Positions 26,410-33,487 of a DNA stretch of 64,000 nucleotides are shown here, piece after piece. How positions within the stretch are numbered: position 1 is the stretch's first letter; each line of letters starts with the position of its first letter. The stretch is taken from NCBI GenBank assembly GCA_030372335.1, contig JAUDCW010000008.1; one strand, written 5' to 3'. The notes below the pieces were generated by a model. That model saw nothing but the letters and a program-made list of their open reading frames with translations. It was not told the DNA's origin and ran no database searches. Position numbers and translations under genes: made by a program. The DNA is from JALCOL01 sp022649665. GTDB lineage: Bacteria > Bacillota > Bacilli > Lactobacillales > Enterococcaceae.

Positions 26410-26943
26410 GTGGGTAAGTTTTATGAAAGCCGCTTGACGCCGGAAGAAAAAGAAAAGTTTATGAAAATGGCGCTTGTCGAAGCGCAAAAAGCTGCGGCGC
26501 TCGGCGAAGTCCCGATCGGTGCGGTCGTCGTCAAAGACAAACAAGTGATCGGCCGCGGGCATAATCTCAGAGAGCATCAGCAGCAGGCCGCCTCGCATGC
26601 AGAAATGTTTGCGATCGCAGAAGCCTGCCGCACTGAAGGCAGCTGGCGCTTAGAAGATACGCAGCTCTTTGTGACGCTTGAGCCGTGTCCGATGTGCAGC
26701 GGCGCGATGATCCTTTCACGCGTCGAAGAAGTCTATTACGGGGCGAGTGATCCCAAAGCCGGGACTGCCGGCACGCTGATGAACCTTTTGACGGATGAAC
26801 GCTTCAATCATGTCGCCTATGTCGAAAAAGGAATTCTTGAAGACGAATGCCGCGCGATCCTGCAAAATTTTTTCCGGGCGATCCGCCAAAAACAAAAAAA
26901 GAAAAAACAAGCTGGAAATTCCGGCGAGAATCATGTACAATGA
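26410..26943 (+). CDS. tadA: tRNA-specific adenosine deaminase TadA
   Basis: Converts the wobble adenosine of tRNA-Arg(ACG) to inosine. The 177-aa zinc enzyme shows the catalytic SHAEMFAIAEAC (HAE) and LEPCPMCSGAMIL (PCxxC), with ALGEVPIGAVVVKD before them and a basic C-terminal tail (RQKQKKKKQ). The start is GTG at 26410, 8 nt after AAAGGAG. It is directly followed by the SRP RNA gene, a common Firmicute arrangement. Confidence 0.95.
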   Translation: MGKFYESRLTPEEKEKFMKMALVEAQKAAALGEVPIGAVVVKDKQVIGRGHNLREHQQQAASHAEMFAIAEACRTEGSWRLEDTQLFVTLEPCPMCSGAMILSRVEEVYYGASDPKAGTAGTLMNLLTDERFNHVAYVEKGILEDECRAILQNFFRAIRQKQKKKKQAGNSGENHVQ

Positions 26944-26954
26944 TATTTGCCGCA

Positions 26955-27040
26955 AGGCACGAGCAATGGTGGCCTGTGAAGTGGGTCAGATCTGGAAGGA
27001 AGCAGCCCTAAGCAGTCTCCATCATGTGCTCGGTACATAG
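26955..27040 (+). ncRNA. ffs: Signal recognition particle RNA (small bacterial 4.5S type)
   Basis: The conserved apical domain IV is seen as GTCAGATCTGGAAGGAAGCA followed by GCCCTAAGCAG, between the arms ACGAGCAATGGTGG and CCATCATGTGCTCG, which pair as the lower stem. It scaffolds Ffh for co-translational targeting. Ends are approximate. A strong terminator follows. Confidence 0.93.
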
Positions 27041-27056
27041 CAGCGCACCAAATCCC

Positions 27057-27095
27057 GAAAAAGGACTGTGGCAATCGTCACAGCCTTTTTCTTTT
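27057..27095 (+). terminator. Terminator after SRP RNA
   Basis: AAAGGACTGTG and CACAGCCTTT pair around an 8-nt loop, followed by TTCTTTT. It ends the tadA-ffs transcript. Confidence 0.88.
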
Positions 27096-27120
27096 GTCTA
27101 AAATGAAAGGAGCGAAATCG

Positions 27121-27801
27121 ATGCAAAACGAAATGATGCACCGGCCCGTCGTCAAACCTGAACTGGTCGAATATATGCGCACCAATCAAAAACAGCTCGC
27201 CGGCAAACTCGGCGCACTTGAAAAAGAAGCCAATGAAAAAGGAGTCCCGATCATTCCGCATGAAACGGTCGTCTTTATGCAGTATCTTCTAAAACAGCTC
27301 CAGCCGAAAAAAATTTTAGAGGTCGGGACCGCGATCGGTTTTTCTGCCAGCTTGATGGCGTCGCTCAGCCGTGAAGCGCACATCACGACGATCGACCGCT
27401 ATGACTTGATGATCAAGGCCGCCAAAGAAAATATCGCAGCCCTTGGTCTGAATGAGCGGATCACGCTTTTAGAAGGACAGGCCAGCGAGATCCTGCCGTC
27501 TTTAGCGCCGGCGTTCGATTTTATTTTTATGGACAGCGCCAAAGCAAAATATCTTGATTTTCTGCCGGACTGCCTGCGTCTTTTGACATCCACCGGCACC
27601 TTGATGGTCGATGACGTCTTTCAAGGCGGGACGATCCTCGCCGACGATGCCGCGATCCCGCGCAAAAACCGCGCGATTCACCGCAAATTGAATGCTTTTT
27701 TGGATACCGTCCATGAGCACCCCCAGTTGGAGTCTTCATTGCTTCCATTAGGCGACGGCGTGATCCTGATCACGAAAAAAGCCGGATTTACTGCGCTATA
27801 A
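27121..27801 (+). CDS. SAM-dependent O-methyltransferase (YrrM/CCoAOMT-like)
   Basis: Class I methyltransferase of 226 aa with ILEVGTAIGFSASLMAS as SAM loop, HITTIDRYDLMIKAAKENI, FIFMDSAKAKYLDFLP and LMVDDVFQGG. This is the family 3 O-methyltransferase type (YrrM). In Firmicutes such proteins include tRNA 5-hydroxyuridine methyltransferases (TrmR), which is a plausible role here but not proven. The start at 27121 follows AAGGAG by 8 nt. It follows the SRP terminator closely, and no clear promoter was found. Confidence 0.85.
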   Translation: MQNEMMHRPVVKPELVEYMRTNQKQLAGKLGALEKEANEKGVPIIPHETVVFMQYLLKQLQPKKILEVGTAIGFSASLMASLSREAHITTIDRYDLMIKAAKENIAALGLNERITLLEGQASEILPSLAPAFDFIFMDSAKAKYLDFLPDCLRLLTSTGTLMVDDVFQGGTILADDAAIPRKNRAIHRKLNAFLDTVHEHPQLESSLLPLGDGVILITKKAGFTAL

Positions 27802-27807
27802 AAGCAA

Positions 27808-27836
27808 TTGACAGTTTTTAAGAAGTTCACTATACT
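27808..27836 (+). promoter_or_regulatory. Promoter of tRNA-Arg
   Basis: TTGACA (27808-27813), 17-bp spacer, TATACT (27831-27836). Transcription should begin about 10 bp before the tRNA. Confidence 0.85.
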
Positions 27837-27853
27837 ATTAAAGGTATCGAGTG

Positions 27854-27927
27854 GTCGCAATAGCTCAGTTGGATAGAGCATTCGCCTTCTAAGCGAACGG
27901 TCGTGGGTTCGAATCCCTCTTGCGACG
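27854..27927 (+). tRNA. tRNA-Arg (anticodon UCU)
   Basis: A 74-nt cloverleaf. The acceptor GTCGCAA pairs with TTGCGAC, the D arm is TAGCTCAGTTGGATAGAGCA, the anticodon stem TTCGC/GCGAA encloses CTTCTAA with anticodon TCT at 27888-27890, and the T arm carries GGTTCGAATCC. CCA is not encoded. It reads AGA and AGG codons. Confidence 0.97.
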
Positions 27928-27950
27928 TCATTGAAACACCGTTTAGCAAA

Positions 27951-27994
27951 TAAAGCCGCTCCCAAAATCGCGTTGATTTTGGGAGCGGCTTTTG
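27951..27994. terminator. Bidirectional terminator between tRNA-Arg and the metallo-hydrolase
   Basis: AAGCCGCTCCCAAAATC pairs with GATTTTGGGAGCGGCTT around a short loop, with A and T tracts on either side. It stops the tRNA transcript on one strand and the dlt operon on the other. Confidence 0.92.
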
Positions 27995-28000
27995 ATTCAA

Positions 28001-28738
28001 TTAAATTTCGATTTCCAGACCGCGGCGGGCAAGCAAAACCGGAAGTTTGCCGGCGGTTTCTTGCGCCTGATACTTCAAAACTTCCAAATCGCCTTCTTGC
28101 GGCAAATGCGTCAAGATCAATTGTTCGACCGCAGCTTTTGCAGCAAGTTCGCCGGCTTCACCGGCGGTCAAATGCGCGACGTGGCGTTCGTGACCGTTGA
28201 AAAGATACGTATCGGCCAAGAAAACTTTTGCGCCATGTGCAAAGTCTGCCAGTTCCGGCAGATAGCCCGAATCACCGGTAAAGCACAGATCATTTCCCGA
28301 GACTTCGTCATGGATCCGGATCGCGTAGCACGGCACCGGATGGATCGTCGGCAGAAATGTCAAGGTGAACGGCCCTAAATGGAGGATCGTTTCTTCGGCA
28401 TAGCCGTATCCTTTTGAAATGCCTGCCAAATTCAATTCTTCAAAGTGCCGCGGATCTTCTTCATTCCCGTAGATCGGCAAGATCGGCTTTGCTTCCTTGG
28501 AAGAATGGAGCTGGCGATAATACTGCAGGACGCCGACGTCGGCGATATGGTCATAGTGATAGTGGCTGAGCACCACTGCGTCCAGCTTCAGCGGATCGAT
28601 TTTTTTCTCCAGCTCGATCAGCGTCGCGCTGCCGCAATCCATCAGTAAAGAATATCCATTGCTTTCCAAAAGATATCCGGAAGTTCCTTCTTCTTGGTAA
28701 GGATAGCCTCCCCAGAAACCCAAAACGGTCAATTTCAT
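28001..28738 (-). CDS. MBL-fold metallo-hydrolase (YhfI type)
   Basis: Zinc-dependent beta-lactamase-fold hydrolase of 245 aa. The metal-binding motif LSHYHYDHIAD near residue 60, LMDCGSAT before it and FTGDSGYLPEL later fit the RNase Z-like YhfI subgroup. Substrate unknown. It begins 15 bp after dltD with a GGAGGAT site and no terminator between them, so it is the last gene of the dlt operon transcript; this does not prove a role in teichoic acid alanylation. Confidence 0.85.
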   Translation of the reverse strand: MKLTVLGFWGGYPYQEEGTSGYLLESNGYSLLMDCGSATLIELEKKIDPLKLDAVVLSHYHYDHIADVGVLQYYRQLHSSKEAKPILPIYGNEEDPRHFEELNLAGISKGYGYAEETILHLGPFTLTFLPTIHPVPCYAIRIHDEVSGNDLCFTGDSGYLPELADFAHGAKVFLADTYLFNGHERHVAHLTAGEAGELAAKAAVEQLILTHLPQEGDLEVLKYQAQETAGKLPVLLARRGLEIEI

Positions 28739-28753
28739 TTTTTATCCTCCGTT

Positions 28754-30025
28754 CTATTTTTCCGGCAGTTTTTTCGGATCAAACTGCTGCCACTCTTTCG
28801 TCAAATAATACGAATCGATCTGATAGTTCGGTGCTGCCTGCTTTTGCTCGATAAACGGCTTGATCGCCCGGTCTGCTTGAAGCCAGCCGCGCCAGCCCAA
28901 GTGGATCGTATCCATCATAAAATAATCGGTAGAATAAAAGCCTGACAAGTCATCGATATTGTTGAAGCCTTGCGACTTGAGCTGATAGATGATCTTTTCA
29001 TTGGTCTCTTTCAGCATTTCCTGGGACAAGCCGGTATAGGAACTCCATTTGCCGTTGACCGGCGGCAAGATGAACAAAACATCGGTATGGTCTTCCGCGA
29101 ACTGATTCAAGACCAGCTGAAAATCGCTGTATTCTTTTGAACGCCGGTAATCATACGTCAGTTGGCTGCCGCGCAATTTTGGTTCGATTTTCTTTACGCG
29201 CTTTTTGTAAAATGAATTGTTGATCTCAAACGGATTGTTGTTCGTTTTTGATTTGCCGATCTCATAGGCCAGATTGTCGAGCGTTTTATACTTATAAACG
29301 TCCGGCAGCTGTGCGGCCGCTTGATCGATCTGCTCCTCGCGCCCCTGCAGTCCGATCTTGCTGAAGAGCTGATCTTCTTTGCGGTAGATGCGCCAGTTCC
29401 ATTCGACATAAAACTTCGAAGAATTCGAAAGCGGCTGGCCGGCCTTGATCTCTTCCAAGATCTTGCTCAAGATCGAGTCATTCGCGATCCGGTCATATTC
29501 CAGCAAACGCTTTGCCAAATACACGTCTTCGGCGCTCGGCTGTTTGTTTTTGATATCTTCGAGCCATTGATATGCTTGAAGGGGCGAAAAATTAAAGTCA
29601 AAATACGCATGGCTTGTTCCCTCCGGAATGAACCACTGCGGCGAAAGGATCATGACTGCTTTTTTCTTTTCCAGACTTCCTTGAGTCGATGTCACCATCA
29701 GATACTGACTCAGCGACTGCGTCCCGGGCGCACCCAAAAGGAACGGTTCATAGCCGCGCTTGTATTTTTCTGCCAACGCAGACGGATGGAAAGGATTGAT
29801 CCTGCTCAGTTCCGAAGAACCGAAAAAGGCGACATATTTCTTTTCCGCCAGCGCTGTATTTTTGATCGTCTCGCCTTTCAAAACGTTCGGCGACATCGAA
29901 CTGGCCGCATCGTCCAATACTTTTGGCGAAGTCAAATCGATTTTCCAGGGGGTCAAAAGAAAAATCAGCAGCAGGATCGCTGCGCAGAAAAGCGGCCCGA
30001 AGACGCGCCAAAGTTTCTTGATCAT
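28754..30025 (-). CDS. dltD: Teichoic acid D-alanylation protein DltD
   Basis: Membrane-anchored SGNH-type enzyme that completes transfer of D-Ala to teichoic acids outside the cell. The 423-aa protein has one N-terminal helix (residues 8-25), the catalytic serine in FFGSSELSRINPFHPS (about residue 70) and the Asp/His pair in MMDTIHLGWRGWLQAD near residue 370. It overlaps dltC by 4 bp, a coupled arrangement. Confidence 0.95.
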   Translation of the reverse strand: MIKKLWRVFGPLFCAAILLLIFLLTPWKIDLTSPKVLDDAASSMSPNVLKGETIKNTALAEKKYVAFFGSSELSRINPFHPSALAEKYKRGYEPFLLGAPGTQSLSQYLMVTSTQGSLEKKKAVMILSPQWFIPEGTSHAYFDFNFSPLQAYQWLEDIKNKQPSAEDVYLAKRLLEYDRIANDSILSKILEEIKAGQPLSNSSKFYVEWNWRIYRKEDQLFSKIGLQGREEQIDQAAAQLPDVYKYKTLDNLAYEIGKSKTNNNPFEINNSFYKKRVKKIEPKLRGSQLTYDYRRSKEYSDFQLVLNQFAEDHTDVLFILPPVNGKWSSYTGLSQEMLKETNEKIIYQLKSQGFNNIDDLSGFYSTDYFMMDTIHLGWRGWLQADRAIKPFIEQKQAAPNYQIDSYYLTKEWQQFDPKKLPEK

Positions 30026-30264
30026 TTTTTCGCCAACGCCTTGACTTGTTCAATGATTTTGCGCGGCGTCCCCCACGCTTTGCGGTCGAATTCAGAGACC
30101 GGAACGGAAACCCCCAGACGGCCTTCGATTTCGACTAACATTTGCACGCTGCCGAGCGAATCCAAAAGTCCCTCATCGAATAGTTCCAAATCAGGATTTT
30201 TTTTGACCTCGTCCGTTCCTGTTAATTCTTCTAAAATATCATAAATCGTATTTTCAATATCCAT
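30022..30264 (-). CDS. dltC: D-alanyl carrier protein DltC
   Basis: Acyl-carrier-like protein that receives D-Ala from DltA through a phosphopantetheine arm. The 80-aa protein carries the attachment site in FDEGLLDSLGSVQML, with Ser36 as the modified residue, followed by helices three and four (EIEGRLGVSVPVSEFD). It lies between dltB and dltD. Confidence 0.96.
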   Translation of the reverse strand: MDIENTIYDILEELTGTDEVKKNPDLELFDEGLLDSLGSVQMLVEIEGRLGVSVPVSEFDRKAWGTPRKIIEQVKALAKK

Positions 30265-30284
30265 TTAAATCCTCTCCCTCTCGA

Positions 30285-31478
30285 TTAGTGGAACCATAGA
30301 CGATCTAAAAACCCTGAAAAGATCAAAAAGCTCAGCATCACGCCGTTGAATGTCAAGAAGATCGACAGCGCTTTAGTTGCCCGGTTGCTCGGCAGCACCG
30401 CTTTATGCTTGCGTTTGAAACGGATCCAAGCGTCATTCAAACAGATCCATGTCGCGTGGAACACACCGTAAGCGATATAGTACCACGTCAAGCCGTGCCA
30501 GATCCCCATGATTAGAAACAAAGCGAAGTAGCCGACATTGCTGGTAACGATCCGGCTTTTGAAGACTTTGTTTTTCATCAGCGTGAACATCAGGCGCATA
30601 TAGATATAGTCGCGGAACCAAAAAGACAATGTCATGTGCCAGCGGTTCCAAAATTCTTTGATGTTCCAGCTCAAGAATGGCTTGTTGAAGTTCATCGGTG
30701 TTTCATATCCCATCATGTAGCTGGCGCCGACTGCGAATAAACTGTAGCCGCCGAAATCAAAGAAGAGATACAGTCCGTACACATACATATATGCGACGAG
30801 CTGCCACGACATTCCGCCGATCAAGAGCGCTTGATGGGTGATCGGCGGCAAAAGAACGGTCCCCAGATAATAGCCGATGAGGAATTTATACAAGAATCCC
30901 AAAAAGATATAAAAAATCCCTTTGTTCAACAGTTCAAAATAATGCTCTTTTTCGGGAACTTTTTGATAATCCGCCGCAAACCGCCGGTAACGGTCGATCG
31001 GCCCGGACGAGATCGTCGGGAAAAAAAGCAGGAAGCTGATATAGATCCGCGGATTGACTTTTTCCAGCGCACCGTCTCTAAGTTCCATTAAAATCTGGAT
31101 CGTCTTAAAGGTCAAATAAGAGATCCCCAAAAATCCAAAAATCGATGGATGACCTTCGGCGAGCGGCGTGATCTTCACAAAAATCAACGGGATCAATGAG
31201 ATCAAGATCGATAAATAGAAGATGATGCTGTTGTTTGCTTTTTTGCGGTAAAACTGATAGCAGAAGACGACGATCATTTGAAAGGCGACATAGCCTAAAA
31301 GTGCGATCCCCTGATGCAGATTTTTTCCGCCGAAACTCAGCCACAAAAAGAACAACGTGATCAGTGCTTCATACAGATAGATCCTTCTTTTCAAAGCTAA
31401 GATCGAAAAGATGATCGGCAAGACAGCGACCGCCAGCAGAACGAAATAGCGCGGATTGGCATACGGAATCATTTCCAT
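30285..31478 (-). CDS. dltB: D-alanyl transfer protein DltB (MBOAT)
   Basis: Polytopic MBOAT family acyltransferase moving D-Ala across the membrane. The 397-aa protein has about eleven hydrophobic helices, the FPTISSGPIDRYRRF loop, WNIKEFWNRWHMTLSFWFRDY and the catalytic-histidine region MGIWHGLTWYYIAYG near residue 336. It begins 5 bp after dltA. Confidence 0.95.
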   Translation of the reverse strand: MEMIPYANPRYFVLLAVAVLPIIFSILALKRRIYLYEALITLFFLWLSFGGKNLHQGIALLGYVAFQMIVVFCYQFYRKKANNSIIFYLSILISLIPLIFVKITPLAEGHPSIFGFLGISYLTFKTIQILMELRDGALEKVNPRIYISFLLFFPTISSGPIDRYRRFAADYQKVPEKEHYFELLNKGIFYIFLGFLYKFLIGYYLGTVLLPPITHQALLIGGMSWQLVAYMYVYGLYLFFDFGGYSLFAVGASYMMGYETPMNFNKPFLSWNIKEFWNRWHMTLSFWFRDYIYMRLMFTLMKNKVFKSRIVTSNVGYFALFLIMGIWHGLTWYYIAYGVFHATWICLNDAWIRFKRKHKAVLPSNRATKALSIFLTFNGVMLSFLIFSGFLDRLWFH

Positions 31479-31483
31479 GGTCT

Positions 31484-33022
31484 TTATTGCCCTCCGTTCG
31501 TTTTCTTGATCAAACTTTTACGGTCGATCTTGCCGTTCGCTGTCCGCGGCAGCTGCGGCAGGTAAATAAAGCGCGTCGGGATCATATAGTCCATCACACT
31601 TTCGCCCAGTTCTTTTTTGATCGCTTGCGTCAGCTGGAACGGTTTTTCAAATGAATTTTTATTGGCAACGACATACGCGACCAGCTGCTGGACTTTATGC
31701 GTCTTCGCACTGTATTTCGGCACCGTACAGGCTTGTTTGACCCACTGCGACTCCATCAGATGATGATCGACTTCCTCAAGCTCGATCCGGTAGCCGTGAA
31801 GCTTCACTTGGAAATCAAGCCGTCCTTCATATAGAAGCAGTCCGTCGTCCATCATGCGGGCTGCGTCTTTGGTCCGGTAAGCGCGGCGGCCGTCTGCCAA
31901 TGTGACAAAAGCTTCCGCTGTTTTTTCCGGATTATTCAGGTAGCCTTTGGACACACACGGCCCCGAGATCAATAGTTCCCCGATCTCGCCGTTTTTGACA
32001 GGTGTTAATTTCTCATCGACCACTTCAACTTGCGAATCTTCTTTGACATAGCCGATCGGCAGCCGCGGGTACTTCGCTAAAATATCCGGGGTGATCTCCA
32101 ACCCGCTGATCGCCACAGTCGTTTCCGTTGGGCCATAAGTATTGAAGACTTTTACCTCCGGGAAACGTTCCAGCAGATTCTTGGCCGTATCGTGCGTCAA
32201 TTCTTCCCCGCAAAAAAGAAACTGCGTGAGCTGGGGCAGCATTGCCGGGGCAAACTGCGGATCCATCAGGCAGATATCGGCAAATGAAGGCGTCGAGACC
32301 CAGATCTGAAACGGCAGCTGGGGCAAAACTTCAAAAAGCGTTTTAAAATCGACGATCTGCTCTTTTATGAGCGGATACAAACTCCCCCCCAAAACCAATG
32401 CCGGATAGAGATCCATCACTGATAAATCAAAAGAATACGGTGCTTGTGCCAAAAAACGCGGTGCTGCGGGAAAATGAAAATCGGTCGTCATCCACGTCAC
32501 AAAGCTGACGAGATTGTCATGGCTGATCTGGACTCCTTTGGGAACGCCCGTCGTCCCGGAAGTGAAGATGATATAGTAATTTTCGTCGCCTTTGACCCAA
32601 TTGGATTCGGGCGGCGCCTTCACTGGGCCTGTTTGTGTAAAGAACGTCTGCAGCTCCTTTTTGGTGATCCGCGGCTCGACTTCGATCGGAAGATCCGCGA
32701 CCGCCAGTGTCATCACTGGTTGTGCGACTTCGTAGATCAGCCGGATCCGCTCTTCCGGCGTTGACGTTTCCATCGGGATATAGGCGTGCCCTGTTTTGAT
32801 GCAGGCTAAAAAACATGCCAGCATCTCAAACTCCAATTCGCCGAAAACAACGATCGGCGCTTTGCCGGGAACGCTTTTGAGCAAATGTGCGGCCAAATGA
32901 TTCGAATAGTCCGAGAGCTCTTGATACGTATAGTCGCGCTCGGCTGTATGATAGCAGATCCGCTGCGGATCTTTCTCCGCCCATCGTTCGATGGCTGGGA
33001 TCATATGATTGATTTTTTCCAT
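31484..33022 (-). CDS. dltA: D-alanine--D-alanyl carrier protein ligase DltA
   Basis: Adenylates D-alanine and loads it on DltC. The 512-aa protein belongs to the ANL adenylate-forming superfamily: P-loop IIFTSGTTGVPKGVQISH near residue 152, NTYGPTETTVAISG near 293, YRTKDAARM and the catalytic lysine near the C-terminus in NGKIDRKSL. AAGGAGAGCAGC precedes the ATG. It is the second gene of the operon after dltX. Confidence 0.96.
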   Translation of the reverse strand: MEKINHMIPAIERWAEKDPQRICYHTAERDYTYQELSDYSNHLAAHLLKSVPGKAPIVVFGELEFEMLACFLACIKTGHAYIPMETSTPEERIRLIYEVAQPVMTLAVADLPIEVEPRITKKELQTFFTQTGPVKAPPESNWVKGDENYYIIFTSGTTGVPKGVQISHDNLVSFVTWMTTDFHFPAAPRFLAQAPYSFDLSVMDLYPALVLGGSLYPLIKEQIVDFKTLFEVLPQLPFQIWVSTPSFADICLMDPQFAPAMLPQLTQFLFCGEELTHDTAKNLLERFPEVKVFNTYGPTETTVAISGLEITPDILAKYPRLPIGYVKEDSQVEVVDEKLTPVKNGEIGELLISGPCVSKGYLNNPEKTAEAFVTLADGRRAYRTKDAARMMDDGLLLYEGRLDFQVKLHGYRIELEEVDHHLMESQWVKQACTVPKYSAKTHKVQQLVAYVVANKNSFEKPFQLTQAIKKELGESVMDYMIPTRFIYLPQLPRTANGKIDRKSLIKKTNGGQ

Positions 33023-33045
33023 GCTGCTCTCCTTCCCGATTTTGC

Positions 33046-33195
33046 TTAAAATTCATTATAAATAAAGTTTCCGCCGCCCACATGTTTATAATGATACAAA
33101 TAAACCAGCGCCAGCAGAATCAAAAAATAGAAGATCGTTTTTCCGGCAAAGATCAATCCAGGATGATTTTTGAGGGAAAATTTCTTTTTTTCCAT
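33046..33195 (-). CDS. dltX: DltX, small membrane protein of the dlt operon (49 aa)
   Basis: A 49-codon gene directly upstream of dltA. The protein starts MEKKKFSLKNHPG, has one membrane helix (IFYFLILLALVYLYHY) and ends GGGNFIYNEF. The F-I-Y-N-E-F tail is the family hallmark of DltX, which is known to be needed for teichoic acid D-alanylation and to contact the other Dlt proteins. AAGGAAGGAG precedes the start. Confidence 0.9.
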   Translation of the reverse strand: MEKKKFSLKNHPGLIFAGKTIFYFLILLALVYLYHYKHVGGGNFIYNEF

Positions 33196-33373
33196 AGATC
33201 TCCTTCCTTTCAATTTTCAATACTCCTAATATACCATAAAAGAAGATTTCTTCCCTTTTTTCACGGTTCTTTAAAAAAAGTTATGGAAAAAATTTTTTTG
33301 GTTTTTTCGGCAAAATTTTGCATATTTTTTCTCGGCTTGTTGCTTCTCTCACAATGGCTCAATTCGAACACAC

Positions 33374-33429
33374 GTGCTATATGCACTAGATGTTGTGTTA
33401 TATGCAAAACAGAACACAATATATGGATT
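33374..33429 (+). promoter_or_regulatory. Candidate NrdR-type repeats before nrdD
   Basis: Three TATATG-centred elements occur with an exact 21-bp spacing (ATAT at 33379, 33400 and 33421): GTGCTATATGCACTAG, GTGTTATATGCAAAAC and ACACAATATATGGATT. The last resembles the NrdR box ACACWATATATWGTGT and overlaps the promoter -35. The repeats are seen; NrdR binding is inferred from gene context. The 21-bp period differs from the usual NrdR box pair spacing of about 31 bp. Confidence 0.5.
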
Positions 33430-33456
33430 GCTTTCTCTTTCAAACTCCGATAAAAT
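33428..33456 (+). promoter_or_regulatory. Promoter of nrdD
   Basis: TTGCTT (33428-33433), 17-bp spacer and TAAAAT (33451-33456), 31 bp before the start codon. Confidence 0.7.
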
Positions 33457-33487
33457 TAATTTTGTAAAAAATAAAGGAGTGAGCGAA

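Noticed and set aside
27121..27801. dnaX expected after SRP RNA
   Set aside because: In several Firmicutes dnaX follows tadA-ffs, but the gene here is a complete O-methyltransferase; there is no trace of dnaX.
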